DNA of 64,000 nt from Bacillota bacterium (lineage in GTDB: Bacteria > Bacillota > Clostridia > Lachnospirales > Lachnospiraceae). Of the stretch, positions 1-9,241 are shown one piece after another. The notes under the pieces are model-generated. The model was not told the DNA's origin, made no database searches, and worked only from the letters and a program-made list of their open reading frames with translations. The translations under genes were made by a program, and so were the position numbers. The stretch is from assembly GCA_023409535.1 (NCBI GenBank), contig JAEYGZ010000037.1:124001-188000 (forward strand). The letters run 5' to 3'. The first letter of the stretch is position 1, and each line of letters opens with the position of its first letter.

Positions 1-2
1 GT

Positions 3-536
3 CAGAGATTCGGTGAGATGGAGGTTTGGGCACTTGAGGCTTATGGTGCTGCCTATATCCTTCAGGAAATTCTTACTGTGAAGTCTGATGATGTTACCGG
101 CCGTGTGAAGACTTACGAAGCGATTATCAAGGGTGAGAACATCACCGAGCCCGGTATTCCTGAGTCCTTTAAGGTATTACTGAAGGAGCTCCAGTCCCTG
201 GCACTTGATGTTACTGTTCTTGATGAGAACGGCAATGAAGTGAAGATGACAGAAAGCATTGATTTCGGTGACTCTGATTTGACTCCGTTAATCGAAGGCG
301 ATAACAATTTCAGATATGATGAAGGCTACGAAGACGCCGGCTTTACCCAGGCGAATGTTGAAGATATGGATTCTGAGATTTTTGACATTTATGAGGATGA
401 ACCCGAAGATGTGCTGGACGATGGTATTTATGAAGAAGAAGAGGAAGAAGAACCTGCGGAAGACATTTGTCCTAATTGTGGCGCAATCATAGCAGAAGGT
501 AGTAAACGCTGCAAAGCTTGCGGGCAATCTTTGTGA
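3..536 (+). CDS. rpoB: RNA polymerase beta subunit, C-terminal part (5' end outside window)
   Basis: Partial gene: the frame is open from the left edge and ends at TGA 534-536. The first residues read QRFGEMEVWALEAYGAAYILQE, the highly conserved RpoB C-terminal clamp segment that contacts beta-prime. The family core normally ends soon after the FKVLLKELQSLALDV segment (about position 235). Here about 98 further residues follow: an acidic stretch rich in D and E, a run of seven glutamates, then a four-cysteine zinc ribbon (CPNCG then CKACG) as the last residues. The tail is not part of the catalytic core as known from model bacteria. It is followed by rpoC, the usual rpoBC order. Identity is certain; the role of the tail is unknown. 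Confidence 0.97.
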   Translation, partial: QRFGEMEVWALEAYGAAYILQEILTVKSDDVTGRVKTYEAIIKGENITEPGIPESFKVLLKELQSLALDVTVLDENGNEVKMTESIDFGDSDLTPLIEGDNNFRYDEGYEDAGFTQANVEDMDSEIFDIYEDEPEDVLDDGIYEEEEEEEPAEDICPNCGAIIAEGSKRCKACGQSL

Positions 537-548
537 CTTTCGTCACAG

Positions 549-597
549 CGGTTCTAGCGAACCGATGCACACAAAACATGTAAAAATCACATGTTTT
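549..597 (+). other. two tandem hairpins in the rpoB-rpoC spacer
   Basis: Two perfect inverted repeats fill the 102-bp spacer. The first is CGGTTC (549-554) with GAACCG (559-564) around a 4-nt loop. The second is AAAACATGT (573-581) with ACATGTTTT (589-597) around a 7-nt loop. Neither is followed by a U-tract, so they look more like RNA processing or stability elements than terminators. This is inference from sequence only. Confidence 0.5.
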
Positions 598-638
598 GGC
601 GCCAAACAATCAGGAGTTCAAGAAGGGAGTGCCGTAAG

Positions 639-3600
639 ATGTCTGAAATGATTAGCAGTATTCACGAGATAACCTATGATGCAATAAAGATTGGTTTAGC
701 TTCACCTGAGAAAATCAGAGAATGGTCTAAGGGCGAAGTAAGAAAGCCGGAGACAATCAACTATAGAACCTTAAAGCCCGAGAAAGACGGTCTATTCTGT
801 GAGAGAATTTTCGGACCCAGTAAGGACTGGGAATGCCATTGCGGTAAATATAAAAAGATCAGATATAAAGGCGTAGTTTGCGATCGTTGCGGTGTTGAAG
901 TAACCAAGGCAAGCGTGCGCCGTGAGAGAATGGGTCATATTGAACTGGCGGCGCCGGTTTCCCATATCTGGTATTTCAAAGGAATACCCAGCCGTATGGG
1001 CCTGATTCTTGACCTTTCCCCCAGAACACTGGAGAAGGTGCTGTATTTTGCTTCCTACATCGTGCTTGACAAGGGACACACAGATTTACAGTATAAACAG
1101 GTTTTGAATGAAAAAGAAAAGCAGGAAGCAATTGAGAAATATGGCCATAACAGCTTCCGCCTCGGCATGGGTGCAGAGGCAATTCAGGAGCTGTTACAGG
1201 CAATTGATTTAGAGAAGGAATCAAAGGATTTAAAGAAAGGTCTTAGAGATTCCACCGGTCAGAAGCGGGCAAGAATTATTAAGCGCCTTGAGGTTGTGGA
1301 GGCTTTCCGTGAATCCGGTAATCAGCCGGATTGGATGATCCTGTCCGTTATCCCGGTTATTCCTCCGGATCTTAGACCTATGGTTCAGTTGGACGGCGGT
1401 CGTTTTGCTACCTCTGATATGAATGATTTATATCGTAGAATTATCAACCGTAATAATCGTCTGAAGAGACTTCTTGAGCTTGGCGCTCCGGACATTATTG
1501 TTCGTAATGAAAAGAGAATGCTTCAGGAGGCGGTAGATGCATTAATTGATAACGGCAGAAGAGGAAGACCGGTTACCGGACCTGGTAACAGAGCGCTGAA
1601 ATCTTTATCCGATATGTTAAAGGGTAAGCAGGGACGTTTCCGTCAGAACCTTCTTGGTAAGCGTGTTGACTATTCCGGTCGTTCCGTTATCGTCGTTGGA
1701 CCTGAGCTTAAGCTTTATCAGTGCGGTTTGCCCAAGGAAATGGCAATCGAGTTATTCAAACCCTTCGTTATGAAGGAGCTGGTAGCAAGAGGAACCGCTC
1801 ATAATATAAAATCTGCAAAGAAAATGGTGGAAAGACTCCAGTCCGAGGTATGGGATGTCCTGGAGGAGGTTATTAAAGAACATCCGGTTATGCTAAACCG
1901 TGCTCCTACCCTTCACAGACTCGGTATCCAGGCCTTCGAGCCGGTACTGGTTGAGGGTAAGGCGATTAAGCTTCATCCTTTGGTATGTACCGCGTACAAT
2001 GCGGACTTCGACGGTGACCAGATGGCGGTGCATTTGCCTTTGTCCGTGGAAGCGCAGGCTGAGTGCCGTTTCTTACTGCTTTCACCTAACAACCTCTTAA
2101 AGCCCTCCGATGGTGCGCCTGTAGCCGTACCTTCTCAGGATATGGTGCTCGGTATTTACTATCTGACCATTGAGAGAGAGACAGGTAAGCCCATCAGCCA
2201 TTTCTACAAGAGCTTAAATGAAGCTATTCTGGCTTACGAGAATGGTGCAATCTCTCTTCATGAGATGATTAAGATCAGAAGAACCGGTACCAACAGCAAG
2301 GGTGAGCAGGAGACCAGATCCATTGCGTCCACGTTGGGACGTTTTATCTTCAATGAAATTATTCCTCAGGATCTTGGATTTGTTGACAGAACTCTGGATG
2401 AGAACTTCTTAACGCTTGAGATCAACTTCTTAGTTGGTAAGAAGCAGTTAAAGCCTATCTTGGAGAAATGCATAAACATTCACGGTGCCACTAAGACTGC
2501 TGAAATCCTTGATGCTGTTAAATCCTTAGGTTATAAATATTCCACCCGTGCTGCCATGACAGTATCGATCTCCGATATGGAAGTACCTGCAGACAAGGCA
2601 GAAATCATTGCAGAAGCAGAAGCTACAGTCGAGAATATTGCAAAAGAATACAGACGTGGCAGAATGACCGAAGATGAGAGATATAATACGGTAATCGAGA
2701 CCTGGAAGGAAGCCGATAAGGTACTTACAGAGAAGCTTCTTGGCAATCTTGATAAATTCAACAACATCAAGATGATGTCAGACTCCGGTGCCCGTGGTTC
2801 CGATAAGCAGATCAAGCAGCTTGCCGGTATGCGAGGGCTTATGGCAGATACCTCCGGCCGTACTATCGAGTTACCGATTAAATCCAACCTTCGTGAAGGT
2901 CTTGACGTATTGGAGTACTTCATCTCCGCTCACGGTGCTCGTAAGGGTCTGTCCGATACGGCGCTTCGTACAGCGGACTCCGGTTACCTGACCCGCCGTC
3001 TGGTAGACGTATCACAGGATTTGATTATCCGTGAAGTAGACTGCTGTGAAGGCCATGAAATCCCCGGAATGTGGATCAAGGCATTCATGGACGGTAAAGA
3101 AGTGATCGAGACATTGGAAGAGAGAATCACAGGAAGATATTCCTGCGAGACCATCTATGATGCCGACGGTGAGATGATTGTAAAAGCAAATCATATGATT
3201 ACACCGAAGCGTGCTGCAAGAATTATCGCAACCGGTGTTGATAAAGTTAAAATCCGTACTGTTCTTTCCTGTAAGTCCCATATCGGTGTCTGCGCAAAAT
3301 GCTATGGTGCAAACATGGCAACCGGTGAGGCTGTTCAGGTAGGTGAGGCAGTTGGTATTATCGCGGCACAGTCGATCGGTGAGCCCGGTACACAGCTTAC
3401 CATGCGTACCTTCCATACCGGTGGTGTTGCGGGCGATGACATCACACAAGGTCTTCCCCGTGTCGAGGAGCTTTTTGAGGCAAGAAAGCCGAAGGGTCTT
3501 GCAATTATTGCAGAATTCGGCGGTGTCGTATCCATTAAAGATACAAAGAAGAAGCGTGAAGTTATCATAACCAATAATGAAACCATGGAAACGAAGGCAT

Positions 3601-4505
3601 ATTTAATTCCTTACGGTTCCCGTATTAAGGTTCAGGATGGCGATGTACTGGAGGCCGGTGATGAGCTGACCGAGGGTAGCGTAAATCCTCACGATATTTT
3701 GAAGATTAAGGGTATCCGTGCCGTACAGGATTACATGATCCAGGAGGTACAGAGAGTTTACCGTCTGCAGGGTGTTGAGATCAACGATAAGCATATCGAG
3801 GTAATCGTTCGCCAGATGCTGAAGAAGATCCGTATTGAGACAAACGGTGACACTGCTTTCTTACCCGGAACCTTGGTTGATATCCTTGATTTTGAAGATG
3901 AGAATGAGAGACTGATTGCAGAGGGCTTAGAGCCGGCAGACGGCAAGCAGGTAATGCTTGGTATCACGAAGGCTTCCCTTGCTACCAACTCCTTCCTATC
4001 AGCCGCATCCTTCCAGGAGACCACAAAGGTACTTACGGAAGCTGCAATTAAGGGTAAAGTTGACCCGTTGATCGGCCTTAAGGAAAATGTTATCATCGGT
4101 AAGTTAATTCCTGCCGGAACCGGTATGAAGAGATATCGCTCCGTAAAATTAGATTCCGACACCCTGGATGAATATATGCTGTCTGAAGATCTTGATACGG
4201 ATGGCAACTATGGGGATGGTTTCGGAGACTTTGAATTCTCTGAAGAAGGTTATACTGACGGTGAATACTACGAGGAAAACCTTGAAGAGGAAGGCTACTA
4301 TGAAGGTGAGGACGGAATAGCCGAGGTAGTTTACGATGAGGATAAATATGCCAATGAAGATCTTATCGGAAGAGAAGATGCAATTCCCGGTATGGATGAT
4401 GCTCACGTAAATTATGGAGAGAACTCCCATAATGACGGTGACTGGACCGAGACGGATTTCAATGTAAAAGGTGTCGTAGAAGACGATTACAGTGACGACA
4501 AATAA
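639..4505 (+). CDS. rpoC: RNA polymerase beta-prime subunit
   Basis: Catalytic subunit of RNA polymerase. I chose ATG 639 because AGAAGGGAG sits about 10 nt upstream; an in-frame ATG at 591 lies inside the spacer hairpin and has no ribosome binding site. This gives 1288 residues. Visible landmarks are the N-terminal zinc finger (Cys 66, 68, 81, 84), the absolutely conserved Mg-binding NADFDGD loop at 454-460, the RQNLLGKRVDYSGRSVI region, and the second cysteine cluster with the bridge/trigger helices (GEPGTQLTMRTFHTGG). After about residue 1180 an extra 100-residue tail, very rich in D, E, G and Y, ends the protein. It forms an operon with rpoB and is followed by a strong terminator. Confidence 0.98.
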   Translation: MSEMISSIHEITYDAIKIGLASPEKIREWSKGEVRKPETINYRTLKPEKDGLFCERIFGPSKDWECHCGKYKKIRYKGVVCDRCGVEVTKASVRRERMGHIELAAPVSHIWYFKGIPSRMGLILDLSPRTLEKVLYFASYIVLDKGHTDLQYKQVLNEKEKQEAIEKYGHNSFRLGMGAEAIQELLQAIDLEKESKDLKKGLRDSTGQKRARIIKRLEVVEAFRESGNQPDWMILSVIPVIPPDLRPMVQLDGGRFATSDMNDLYRRIINRNNRLKRLLELGAPDIIVRNEKRMLQEAVDALIDNGRRGRPVTGPGNRALKSLSDMLKGKQGRFRQNLLGKRVDYSGRSVIVVGPELKLYQCGLPKEMAIELFKPFVMKELVARGTAHNIKSAKKMVERLQSEVWDVLEEVIKEHPVMLNRAPTLHRLGIQAFEPVLVEGKAIKLHPLVCTAYNADFDGDQMAVHLPLSVEAQAECRFLLLSPNNLLKPSDGAPVAVPSQDMVLGIYYLTIERETGKPISHFYKSLNEAILAYENGAISLHEMIKIRRTGTNSKGEQETRSIASTLGRFIFNEIIPQDLGFVDRTLDENFLTLEINFLVGKKQLKPILEKCINIHGATKTAEILDAVKSLGYKYSTRAAMTVSISDMEVPADKAEIIAEAEATVENIAKEYRRGRMTEDERYNTVIETWKEADKVLTEKLLGNLDKFNNIKMMSDSGARGSDKQIKQLAGMRGLMADTSGRTIELPIKSNLREGLDVLEYFISAHGARKGLSDTALRTADSGYLTRRLVDVSQDLIIREVDCCEGHEIPGMWIKAFMDGKEVIETLEERITGRYSCETIYDADGEMIVKANHMITPKRAARIIATGVDKVKIRTVLSCKSHIGVCAKCYGANMATGEAVQVGEAVGIIAAQSIGEPGTQLTMRTFHTGGVAGDDITQGLPRVEELFEARKPKGLAIIAEFGGVVSIKDTKKKREVIITNNETMETKAYLIPYGSRIKVQDGDVLEAGDELTEGSVNPHDILKIKGIRAVQDYMIQEVQRVYRLQGVEINDKHIEVIVRQMLKKIRIETNGDTAFLPGTLVDILDFEDENERLIAEGLEPADGKQVMLGITKASLATNSFLSAASFQETTKVLTEAAIKGKVDPLIGLKENVIIGKLIPAGTGMKRYRSVKLDSDTLDEYMLSEDLDTDGNYGDGFGDFEFSEEGYTDGEYYEENLEEEGYYEGEDGIAEVVYDEDKYANEDLIGREDAIPGMDDAHVNYGENSHNDGDWTETDFNVKGVVEDDYSDDK

Positions 4506-4522
4506 GGAAAGAAATAAAATAG

Positions 4523-4577
4523 ATAACCCCTTCAGTGAGATAATTTTAATTCATCTCATTGGAGGGGTTATTTTTTG
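4523..4577 (+). terminator. rho-independent terminator of rpoBC
   Basis: TAACCCCTTC and AGTGAGAT pair with ATCTCATT and GGAGGGGTTA across an AT-rich loop, followed directly by TTTTTT. This closes the rpoB-rpoC transcript. Confidence 0.92.
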
Positions 4578-4729
4578 TGTAAAAATCCCGATTTTTATTG
4601 TCAATTTATATAGAAAACAGTAAAAAAATGAAATGTGACGTATTTTTACAATACAATAGTTCCCTATTTATTTAAAATGTACCTTGATATTAATTTTATG
4701 TTAAAAATTATGCAAAGAGAGGATGAAAT

Positions 4730-5206
4730 ATGAGGTACTTAATTAAGCAAAAAATATTTTCGCTGAATGATGGATTTGCTATTAAGGATGAGTCAGGGAA
4801 TGATTGCTTTAAAGTAAAGGGGAAGTTTATTTCTTTTGGAAAGAAATTGACTATTTTTGGTATGGATGGAAAAGAGGAGTGCTTTATACAGCAGAAGCCG
4901 ATAAGAATTTTTCCGGAATATCATATTTTGAAGGATTCCCATAAAATGATGGTTATTAAGCAAAAATTTTCCTTGCTGGGCAAAAAATTCAGCATCTCCG
5001 GAGACGCAGGAGATTATCTGATTGAGGGGAATTTAAGTGCAAGAAATTTCAATATTATTAAGAATGGAACGGTTATTGCCGCAATATCGAAAAAGCTGCT
5101 TGCATTGGCGGATACCTATACCGTGGATATCTCAGAGGGTGAGGTACCTTCGTTAATGCTGGGAGCCGCCGTAGTTCTGGACATGATATGCAATGAACCC
5201 AAATAG
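4730..5206 (+). CDS. LURP-one-related (YxjI-like) protein
   Basis: A 158-residue protein starting MRYLIKQKIFSLNDGFAIKD. The opening pattern, the repeated short strand-turn units (FKVKGKFISFGKKLTIF, then YLIEGNLSARNFNIIKNG) and the length fit the LURP-one-related / YxjI family, a Tubby-like beta-barrel fold found in many Firmicutes. The function is not established; membrane or lipid association has been suggested by fold similarity. There is no signal peptide or transmembrane segment. A GAGAGGA ribosome site precedes ATG 4730. It appears monocistronic between the rpoC terminator and a weak terminator at its stop. Confidence 0.75.
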   Translation: MRYLIKQKIFSLNDGFAIKDESGNDCFKVKGKFISFGKKLTIFGMDGKEECFIQQKPIRIFPEYHILKDSHKMMVIKQKFSLLGKKFSISGDAGDYLIEGNLSARNFNIIKNGTVIAAISKKLLALADTYTVDISEGEVPSLMLGAAVVLDMICNEPK

Positions 5207-5233
5207 TATATGGTAAAGCTACTATTTATTTTT
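5201..5233 (+). terminator. weak terminator-like hairpin
   Basis: AAATAGTA (5201-5208) pairs with TACTATTT (5220-5227), followed by ATTTTTAC. The stem is AT-only, so the call is tentative. Confidence 0.4.
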
Positions 5234-5270
5234 ACTGTCTTTATAACTGTTTTTCGATTATACATCTCGG

Positions 5271-6074
5271 ATGTCAAAAGGAACGTTAAAGGTGGATAAG
5301 AAAATAATTCTGGCTGATAACATGAGGATACCGCAGTATATTATAAAATCATCTTTAGAGAATATAGGGCTTAAATTGTATTCTTACTGGATATTGAAGG
5401 ATGGATATATATCGTCACCGGCAGATATCACAATTCATATAGCTTACATCATTAATGGGCATGGATATTACGATGACCTTAAGGTTAAGGCTGGTGATGT
5501 TCTGATTTACGGACTTAATGAGTATCCGATCCATATGAAAGTACATGAAATATCCATGTTTATTATTGATATGGATTTTACTTTTTTTTATTCAATTACA
5601 GGTTTAAAGCCATGTATTTGCCAAAACTCAATCTTTCTTGATAAGGAAAATCCTTTCTATCATCTGGGACAAGTATTGTTTCAATGTTCAGTGCAAAGTT
5701 GGATTCCTAAAATTGAAACCTATATTCATTACATTTTTGAGAGACATAGGTTTCCCATAAAAAGTAATGCAATAGAAAGAGTGGTGATTGCTGCAAGAGA
5801 GATTGTAATGGAACGGGATTTCCGCTCCATCGCGGATGATATGTCAGTGTCTTACCGGCAGCTGCAGAGGGATTTTAACTCCATCCTTGGAATCTCGCTG
5901 ATAGAATACAGAAATATTAACCGGTTTTATAAAGCAGCCCGCAGCCTTAAGAAAAATAGTATTACAGAAGCAGCTCATAATGCTGGTTATTATGATCAGG
6001 CTCACATGAACAGAGAATTTAAAAAAAAGTCCGGCTGGACACCTAAGCAAGTGAGTATATATCACTATTATTAA
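5271..6074 (+). CDS. AraC family transcriptional regulator
   Basis: A 267-residue protein with an N-terminal cupin-like sensing region and a C-terminal AraC/XylS double helix-turn-helix (about residues 185-265). The second helix pair reads ITEAAHNAGYYDQAHMNREFKKKSGWTP, matching the family signature. The start is uncertain: ATG 5271 has no clear ribosome site, while GTG 5292 has AAAAGGA 9 nt upstream and would remove seven residues. The ligand and target are unknown. No sugar or metabolic operon adjoins it; the next gene is a lipoprotein on the same strand, a possible target. Confidence 0.85.
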   Translation: MSKGTLKVDKKIILADNMRIPQYIIKSSLENIGLKLYSYWILKDGYISSPADITIHIAYIINGHGYYDDLKVKAGDVLIYGLNEYPIHMKVHEISMFIIDMDFTFFYSITGLKPCICQNSIFLDKENPFYHLGQVLFQCSVQSWIPKIETYIHYIFERHRFPIKSNAIERVVIAAREIVMERDFRSIADDMSVSYRQLQRDFNSILGISLIEYRNINRFYKAARSLKKNSITEAAHNAGYYDQAHMNREFKKKSGWTPKQVSIYHYY

Positions 6075-6156
6075 CATTTTGTGTATCTAAGAATTACCGA
6101 TTGTAAATTTAGTTTATCAGTTATTACAACAAAGCACATTTACGGAGGATATAATA

Positions 6157-7068
6157 ATGAAAAAAAGAAATATGGTTCTGGTATTCCTGTTGGTACTTAC
6201 ATTTTCTTTGACAGGATGCGGATCAGGTACAGCAAGCAGTGATGATAACACAGTTACACCTGCGAAATCAACCCCTAAGAACAGCAATACAGCTTCAGAT
6301 ACGCCCGTCGAAGAGGAAAGTCCCGATGCGGCCATTGAGGAACAGCTGTTAATTGATCAGGAAGGGGTTAAAATAACAGCGGTTTCTCTGGAGGAAGACG
6401 GTTTCTTTGGCCCGGAGGTAAAACTTAAAATTGAAAATACTACGGATAAAAACATAACAGTACAGACATTGGATACGTCAATTAATGGGCTGATGATTGA
6501 GCCGACGTTATCTTGTAATGTTGCTGCCGGTATGCAGGCAAATGATGTAATGGCTTTTTATACAGTGGATCTTGAGAATAACGGTATTGAGAAAATTGCT
6601 TCCATAGAATTTAAGTTCAATATATTTGAAACGGATTCCTATGATACAATCTTAGTTACAGATGCCATAACTTTGGATACGGCTGCAAAGGATGGATATG
6701 TTCAAGCCTATGATGATACGGGAGAAGTTATTTTGGATTCCAATGACATAAAAATCGTGGCAAAGGGCCTTGTAACGGATGACCTTATGGGACCGGAAAT
6801 AAAATTATATATTGAAAATAATTCAAAGACAGGAATTACTGTGGAGACCCAAAATTTTTCAATCAATGGAATTATGGTAAGTCCGATCACTTATAGTGCT
6901 GTATTACCAGGTAAAAAGGCCAATACAGAAATATCATTTTATGATTTAGAGGAAAATGGGATAGAAGACATTTCAAACGCTGAATTCAGTTTCCATATAG
7001 CAGCTTCGACTACCTATGATACGATCCTTGATTCCGATGTAATCGCACTCACCTTTAGCGCAGAATAA
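6157..7068 (+). CDS. lipoprotein with two tandem beta-domain repeats
   Basis: A 303-residue secreted lipoprotein. It has a signal peptide with lipobox LTGC (lipidated Cys21), a Ser/Thr/Asn-rich linker to about residue 62, then two copies of one domain. Copy 1 (about 64-175) and copy 2 (about 190-300) share GPE(V/I)KL.IEN, (T/F)SING(L/I)M, NGIE.I and SYDTIL-type motifs in the same order, which indicates an internal duplication. The domains look like immunoglobulin-like lipoprotein modules of the DUF4352/DUF5067 type; I could not decide which. It is probably anchored on the outer face of the cell membrane. The function is unknown. A GGAGG site precedes ATG 6157. Confidence 0.75.
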   Translation: MKKRNMVLVFLLVLTFSLTGCGSGTASSDDNTVTPAKSTPKNSNTASDTPVEEESPDAAIEEQLLIDQEGVKITAVSLEEDGFFGPEVKLKIENTTDKNITVQTLDTSINGLMIEPTLSCNVAAGMQANDVMAFYTVDLENNGIEKIASIEFKFNIFETDSYDTILVTDAITLDTAAKDGYVQAYDDTGEVILDSNDIKIVAKGLVTDDLMGPEIKLYIENNSKTGITVETQNFSINGIMVSPITYSAVLPGKKANTEISFYDLEENGIEDISNAEFSFHIAASTTYDTILDSDVIALTFSAE

Positions 7069-7089
7069 TATAAGAAACTTAAGTTAGAA

Positions 7090-7120
7090 TGGACACTGAG
7101 CAATCGCCGGTGTCCATTTT
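7090..7120 (+). terminator. terminator-like hairpin after the lipoprotein gene
   Basis: TGGACAC (7090-7096) pairs with GTGTCCA (7110-7116), followed by TTTTGCTGTTTT. The U-tract is interrupted. Confidence 0.5.
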
Positions 7121-7233
7121 GCTGTTTTAATAATAAGATAAGCACCACGAATGAGAAATGACATAACTTAATATTATTAAGTTTACTATGCTTATAAACA
7201 ATATTTACAAAGAATAATATGGTATAGAGCGAT

Positions 7234-7262
7234 TTGACAACAATCATTACCTTACATATAAT
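7234..7262 (+). promoter_or_regulatory. consensus sigma-A promoter for glutamate dehydrogenase
   Basis: TTGACA (7234-7239), a 17-bp spacer and TATAAT (7257-7262): a perfect match to both hexamers, 80 bp upstream of the gdh start. Strong constitutive expression is expected. Confidence 0.85.
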
Positions 7263-7341
7263 AAGTCTTGAATTTAAAGCATACTGAAATAGCAAGAGCT
7301 TCGTAAGTTTTCAGACTAGGAAGAAAGGCCAGGTTAAATGC

Positions 7342-8601
7342 ATGGAAAAAGGATACGATCCTTACAAAGAAGTGGTTACGGTATTGGAAAAGGCTATGGA
7401 AGTTGGTAATATTGACAGGACTTATTTTGAAATTATTAAAAATCCGCAACGGGCTGTAATTGTTTATCTTCCCATTGAGATGGATGACGGTTCGGTTAAG
7501 GTGTTTGAAGGCTATCGGGTTCAGCATTCCAATATCCGGGGACCTTTCAAGGGAGGAATCAGATTCCATCAGGATTGCGATTTGAATGAGGTGAAAGCAC
7601 TGGCTACCTGGATGTCCCTGAAGTGTGCGGTTGTTAATATTCCTTATGGCGGAGCAAAAGGCGCGATCAAGGTTGATCCCAGAAGTTTGTCCAAACGGGA
7701 GCTGCGTAAATTAACCAGAAGATATACATACGCAATTGAGCCTATCATTGGTGCGGATACAGATATTCCGGCACCGGACGTGAATACCAATGCACAGACA
7801 ATGGCATGGATACTTGACACCTACAGTATGCTCAAGGGAAAGCCCTGTCCGGGAGTAGTAACAGGAAAACCTGTGGAGCTTGGAGGGTCGAGAGGGCGCG
7901 CTTCGGCTACAGGCCGCGGTGTAGTAATCAGCAGTAAGCTGATTCTTGCACAGGACGGCAAAGAGCTGGCGGACTGTACCGTCGCAATACAGGGAGTTGG
8001 TAATGTCGGGGGCAATGCCGCTAAAATATTTTATCACAGAAATGCGAAGGTAGTAGCAATCAGTGATGTATCCGGAGGTGTCTATCGGAAAGAGGGATTG
8101 AATATTCCGGAAATCATCGATTATATAGCGGACGGCAGAAACTGTCTTAAGGATTATGCAGCAGAGGGAGCAGTATATATCACCAATGAAGAGCTGTTAA
8201 CCAGTGAGTGTGATATTCTGGTTCCGGCTGCCCTGGAGGATCAAATTACGGAAGAGATAGCCTCCAAGCTGCAATGCAAGTATATCGTTGAGGGAGCCAA
8301 CGGACCTACGACGGCCGCTGCAGATGCAATCATCGAGTCCCGGGGAATTACACTTGTGCCTGACATATTTGCCAATAGCGGAGGCGTTATCGTATCCTAC
8401 TTTGAGTGGGTGCAAAATATTCAGGAATTAACCTGGGAGAGAGAGCAGGTGAATGAGATGCTGGAAGGTATAATGACCAAGGCATTCTCCGAAGTGATTG
8501 CAGAAGCTGAGAAGACGGGATGCAGTCTTCGAATGGCGGCTTATATTCTTGCACTGAGAAAGCTCCTGTATGCAGAAGAGATCAAGGGAATCTTCCCGTA
8601 A
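7342..8601 (+). CDS. NAD-type glutamate dehydrogenase (Glu/Leu/Phe/Val dehydrogenase family)
   Basis: Interconverts glutamate with 2-oxoglutarate plus ammonia. At 419 residues it has the usual length of clostridial and Bacillus RocG/GudB-type enzymes. The substrate region KGGIRFHQDCDLNEVKALA carries the glycine-rich lysine motif, followed by NIPYGGAKGAI with the catalytic-lysine segment. The Rossmann dinucleotide motif reads QGVGNVGGNAA in the C-terminal half. ATG 7342 follows AAGAAAGG about 14 nt upstream; another ATG at 7338 is out of frame. It is driven by a perfect sigma-A promoter and appears monocistronic. Cofactor preference is inferred from family, not proven by sequence. Confidence 0.93.
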   Translation: MEKGYDPYKEVVTVLEKAMEVGNIDRTYFEIIKNPQRAVIVYLPIEMDDGSVKVFEGYRVQHSNIRGPFKGGIRFHQDCDLNEVKALATWMSLKCAVVNIPYGGAKGAIKVDPRSLSKRELRKLTRRYTYAIEPIIGADTDIPAPDVNTNAQTMAWILDTYSMLKGKPCPGVVTGKPVELGGSRGRASATGRGVVISSKLILAQDGKELADCTVAIQGVGNVGGNAAKIFYHRNAKVVAISDVSGGVYRKEGLNIPEIIDYIADGRNCLKDYAAEGAVYITNEELLTSECDILVPAALEDQITEEIASKLQCKYIVEGANGPTTAAADAIIESRGITLVPDIFANSGGVIVSYFEWVQNIQELTWEREQVNEMLEGIMTKAFSEVIAEAEKTGCSLRMAAYILALRKLLYAEEIKGIFP

Positions 8602-8683
8602 CAGTGATTTGCTTCTGCCACAAATGTAAAGGATAACCTGAACCGGGATTAACGGTGTTAACAAGCTGCATCCGCAGGATAAG

Positions 8684-8712
8684 TTGACATATTGTATCAG
8701 GTGTCATATGAT
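8684..8712 (+). promoter_or_regulatory. sigma-A promoter for the fluoride channel gene
   Basis: TTGACA (8684-8689), a 17-bp spacer and TATGAT (8707-8712). The predicted leader before ATG 8756 is only about 35 nt, too short for a fluoride riboswitch. Confidence 0.75.
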
Positions 8713-8755
8713 TATTCATAATATTTCTGTTATTGAAGGAGAAGGAGAATAATCA

Positions 8756-9136
8756 ATGAAAAGTATCTTATGCGTTGGTATCGGAGGGCTGATCGGATCA
8801 ATTTTACGTTATTTGGTATCGACCTATTCAGCAAAATTCATTGGCAATCAGTTCCCTTACGGAACCCTGATTGTAAATGTTGCCGGCGGTATTCTGATCG
8901 GGCTGATATTAGAGGTCTGTGCAGGAACGAATGCTATTTCACCTAATTTAAAACTGTTTCTTACCACCGGAATAATGGGCGGCCTTACAACCTTCTCCAC
9001 GTTTAGCTATGAAACAATTCAATTCTTTACGGCAGGAAATTATGGAACAGGACTCCTGAATACGGCACTGAATTTGTTTCTGAGCTTTGGCGGTGTGCTG
9101 CTGGGAAAGTATATCGGGTCCGGTATCATTTCATAA
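8756..9136 (+). CDS. crcB: Fluc/CrcB fluoride ion channel
   Basis: A 126-residue, four-helix membrane protein that exports fluoride passively; family members work as antiparallel dimers. Diagnostic motifs are the N-terminal GGLIGSILRY, FPYGTLIVNVAGG with the pore asparagine, and the central GGLTTFSTFS phenylalanine/threonine track. Many Firmicutes carry two crcB genes forming heterodimers; only one is visible here, so a homodimer is expected unless a second copy lies elsewhere. GAAGGAGAAGGAG lies just upstream of ATG 8756. Confidence 0.94.
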   Translation: MKSILCVGIGGLIGSILRYLVSTYSAKFIGNQFPYGTLIVNVAGGILIGLILEVCAGTNAISPNLKLFLTTGIMGGLTTFSTFSYETIQFFTAGNYGTGLLNTALNLFLSFGGVLLGKYIGSGIIS

Positions 9137-9148
9137 AGAACAAAGGAT

Positions 9149-9176
9149 TTGTATTTTTTCAAAATCTTCATATAAT
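9149..9176 (+). promoter_or_regulatory. probable promoter for the small membrane protein at 9242
   Basis: TTGTAT (9149-9154), a 16-bp spacer and a perfect TATAAT (9171-9176), located in the spacer after crcB. Confidence 0.55.
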
Positions 9177-9241
9177 CTCCATACGAAAATGTTATATTAT
9201 GATCAGCAACAATTAATCGTGATTGGAGGTTATAAAATACG

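Noticed and set aside
8602..8755. Fluoride riboswitch before crcB
   Set aside because: The leader from the predicted promoter (8684-8712) is only about 35 nt, and the conserved riboswitch core is not visible upstream.
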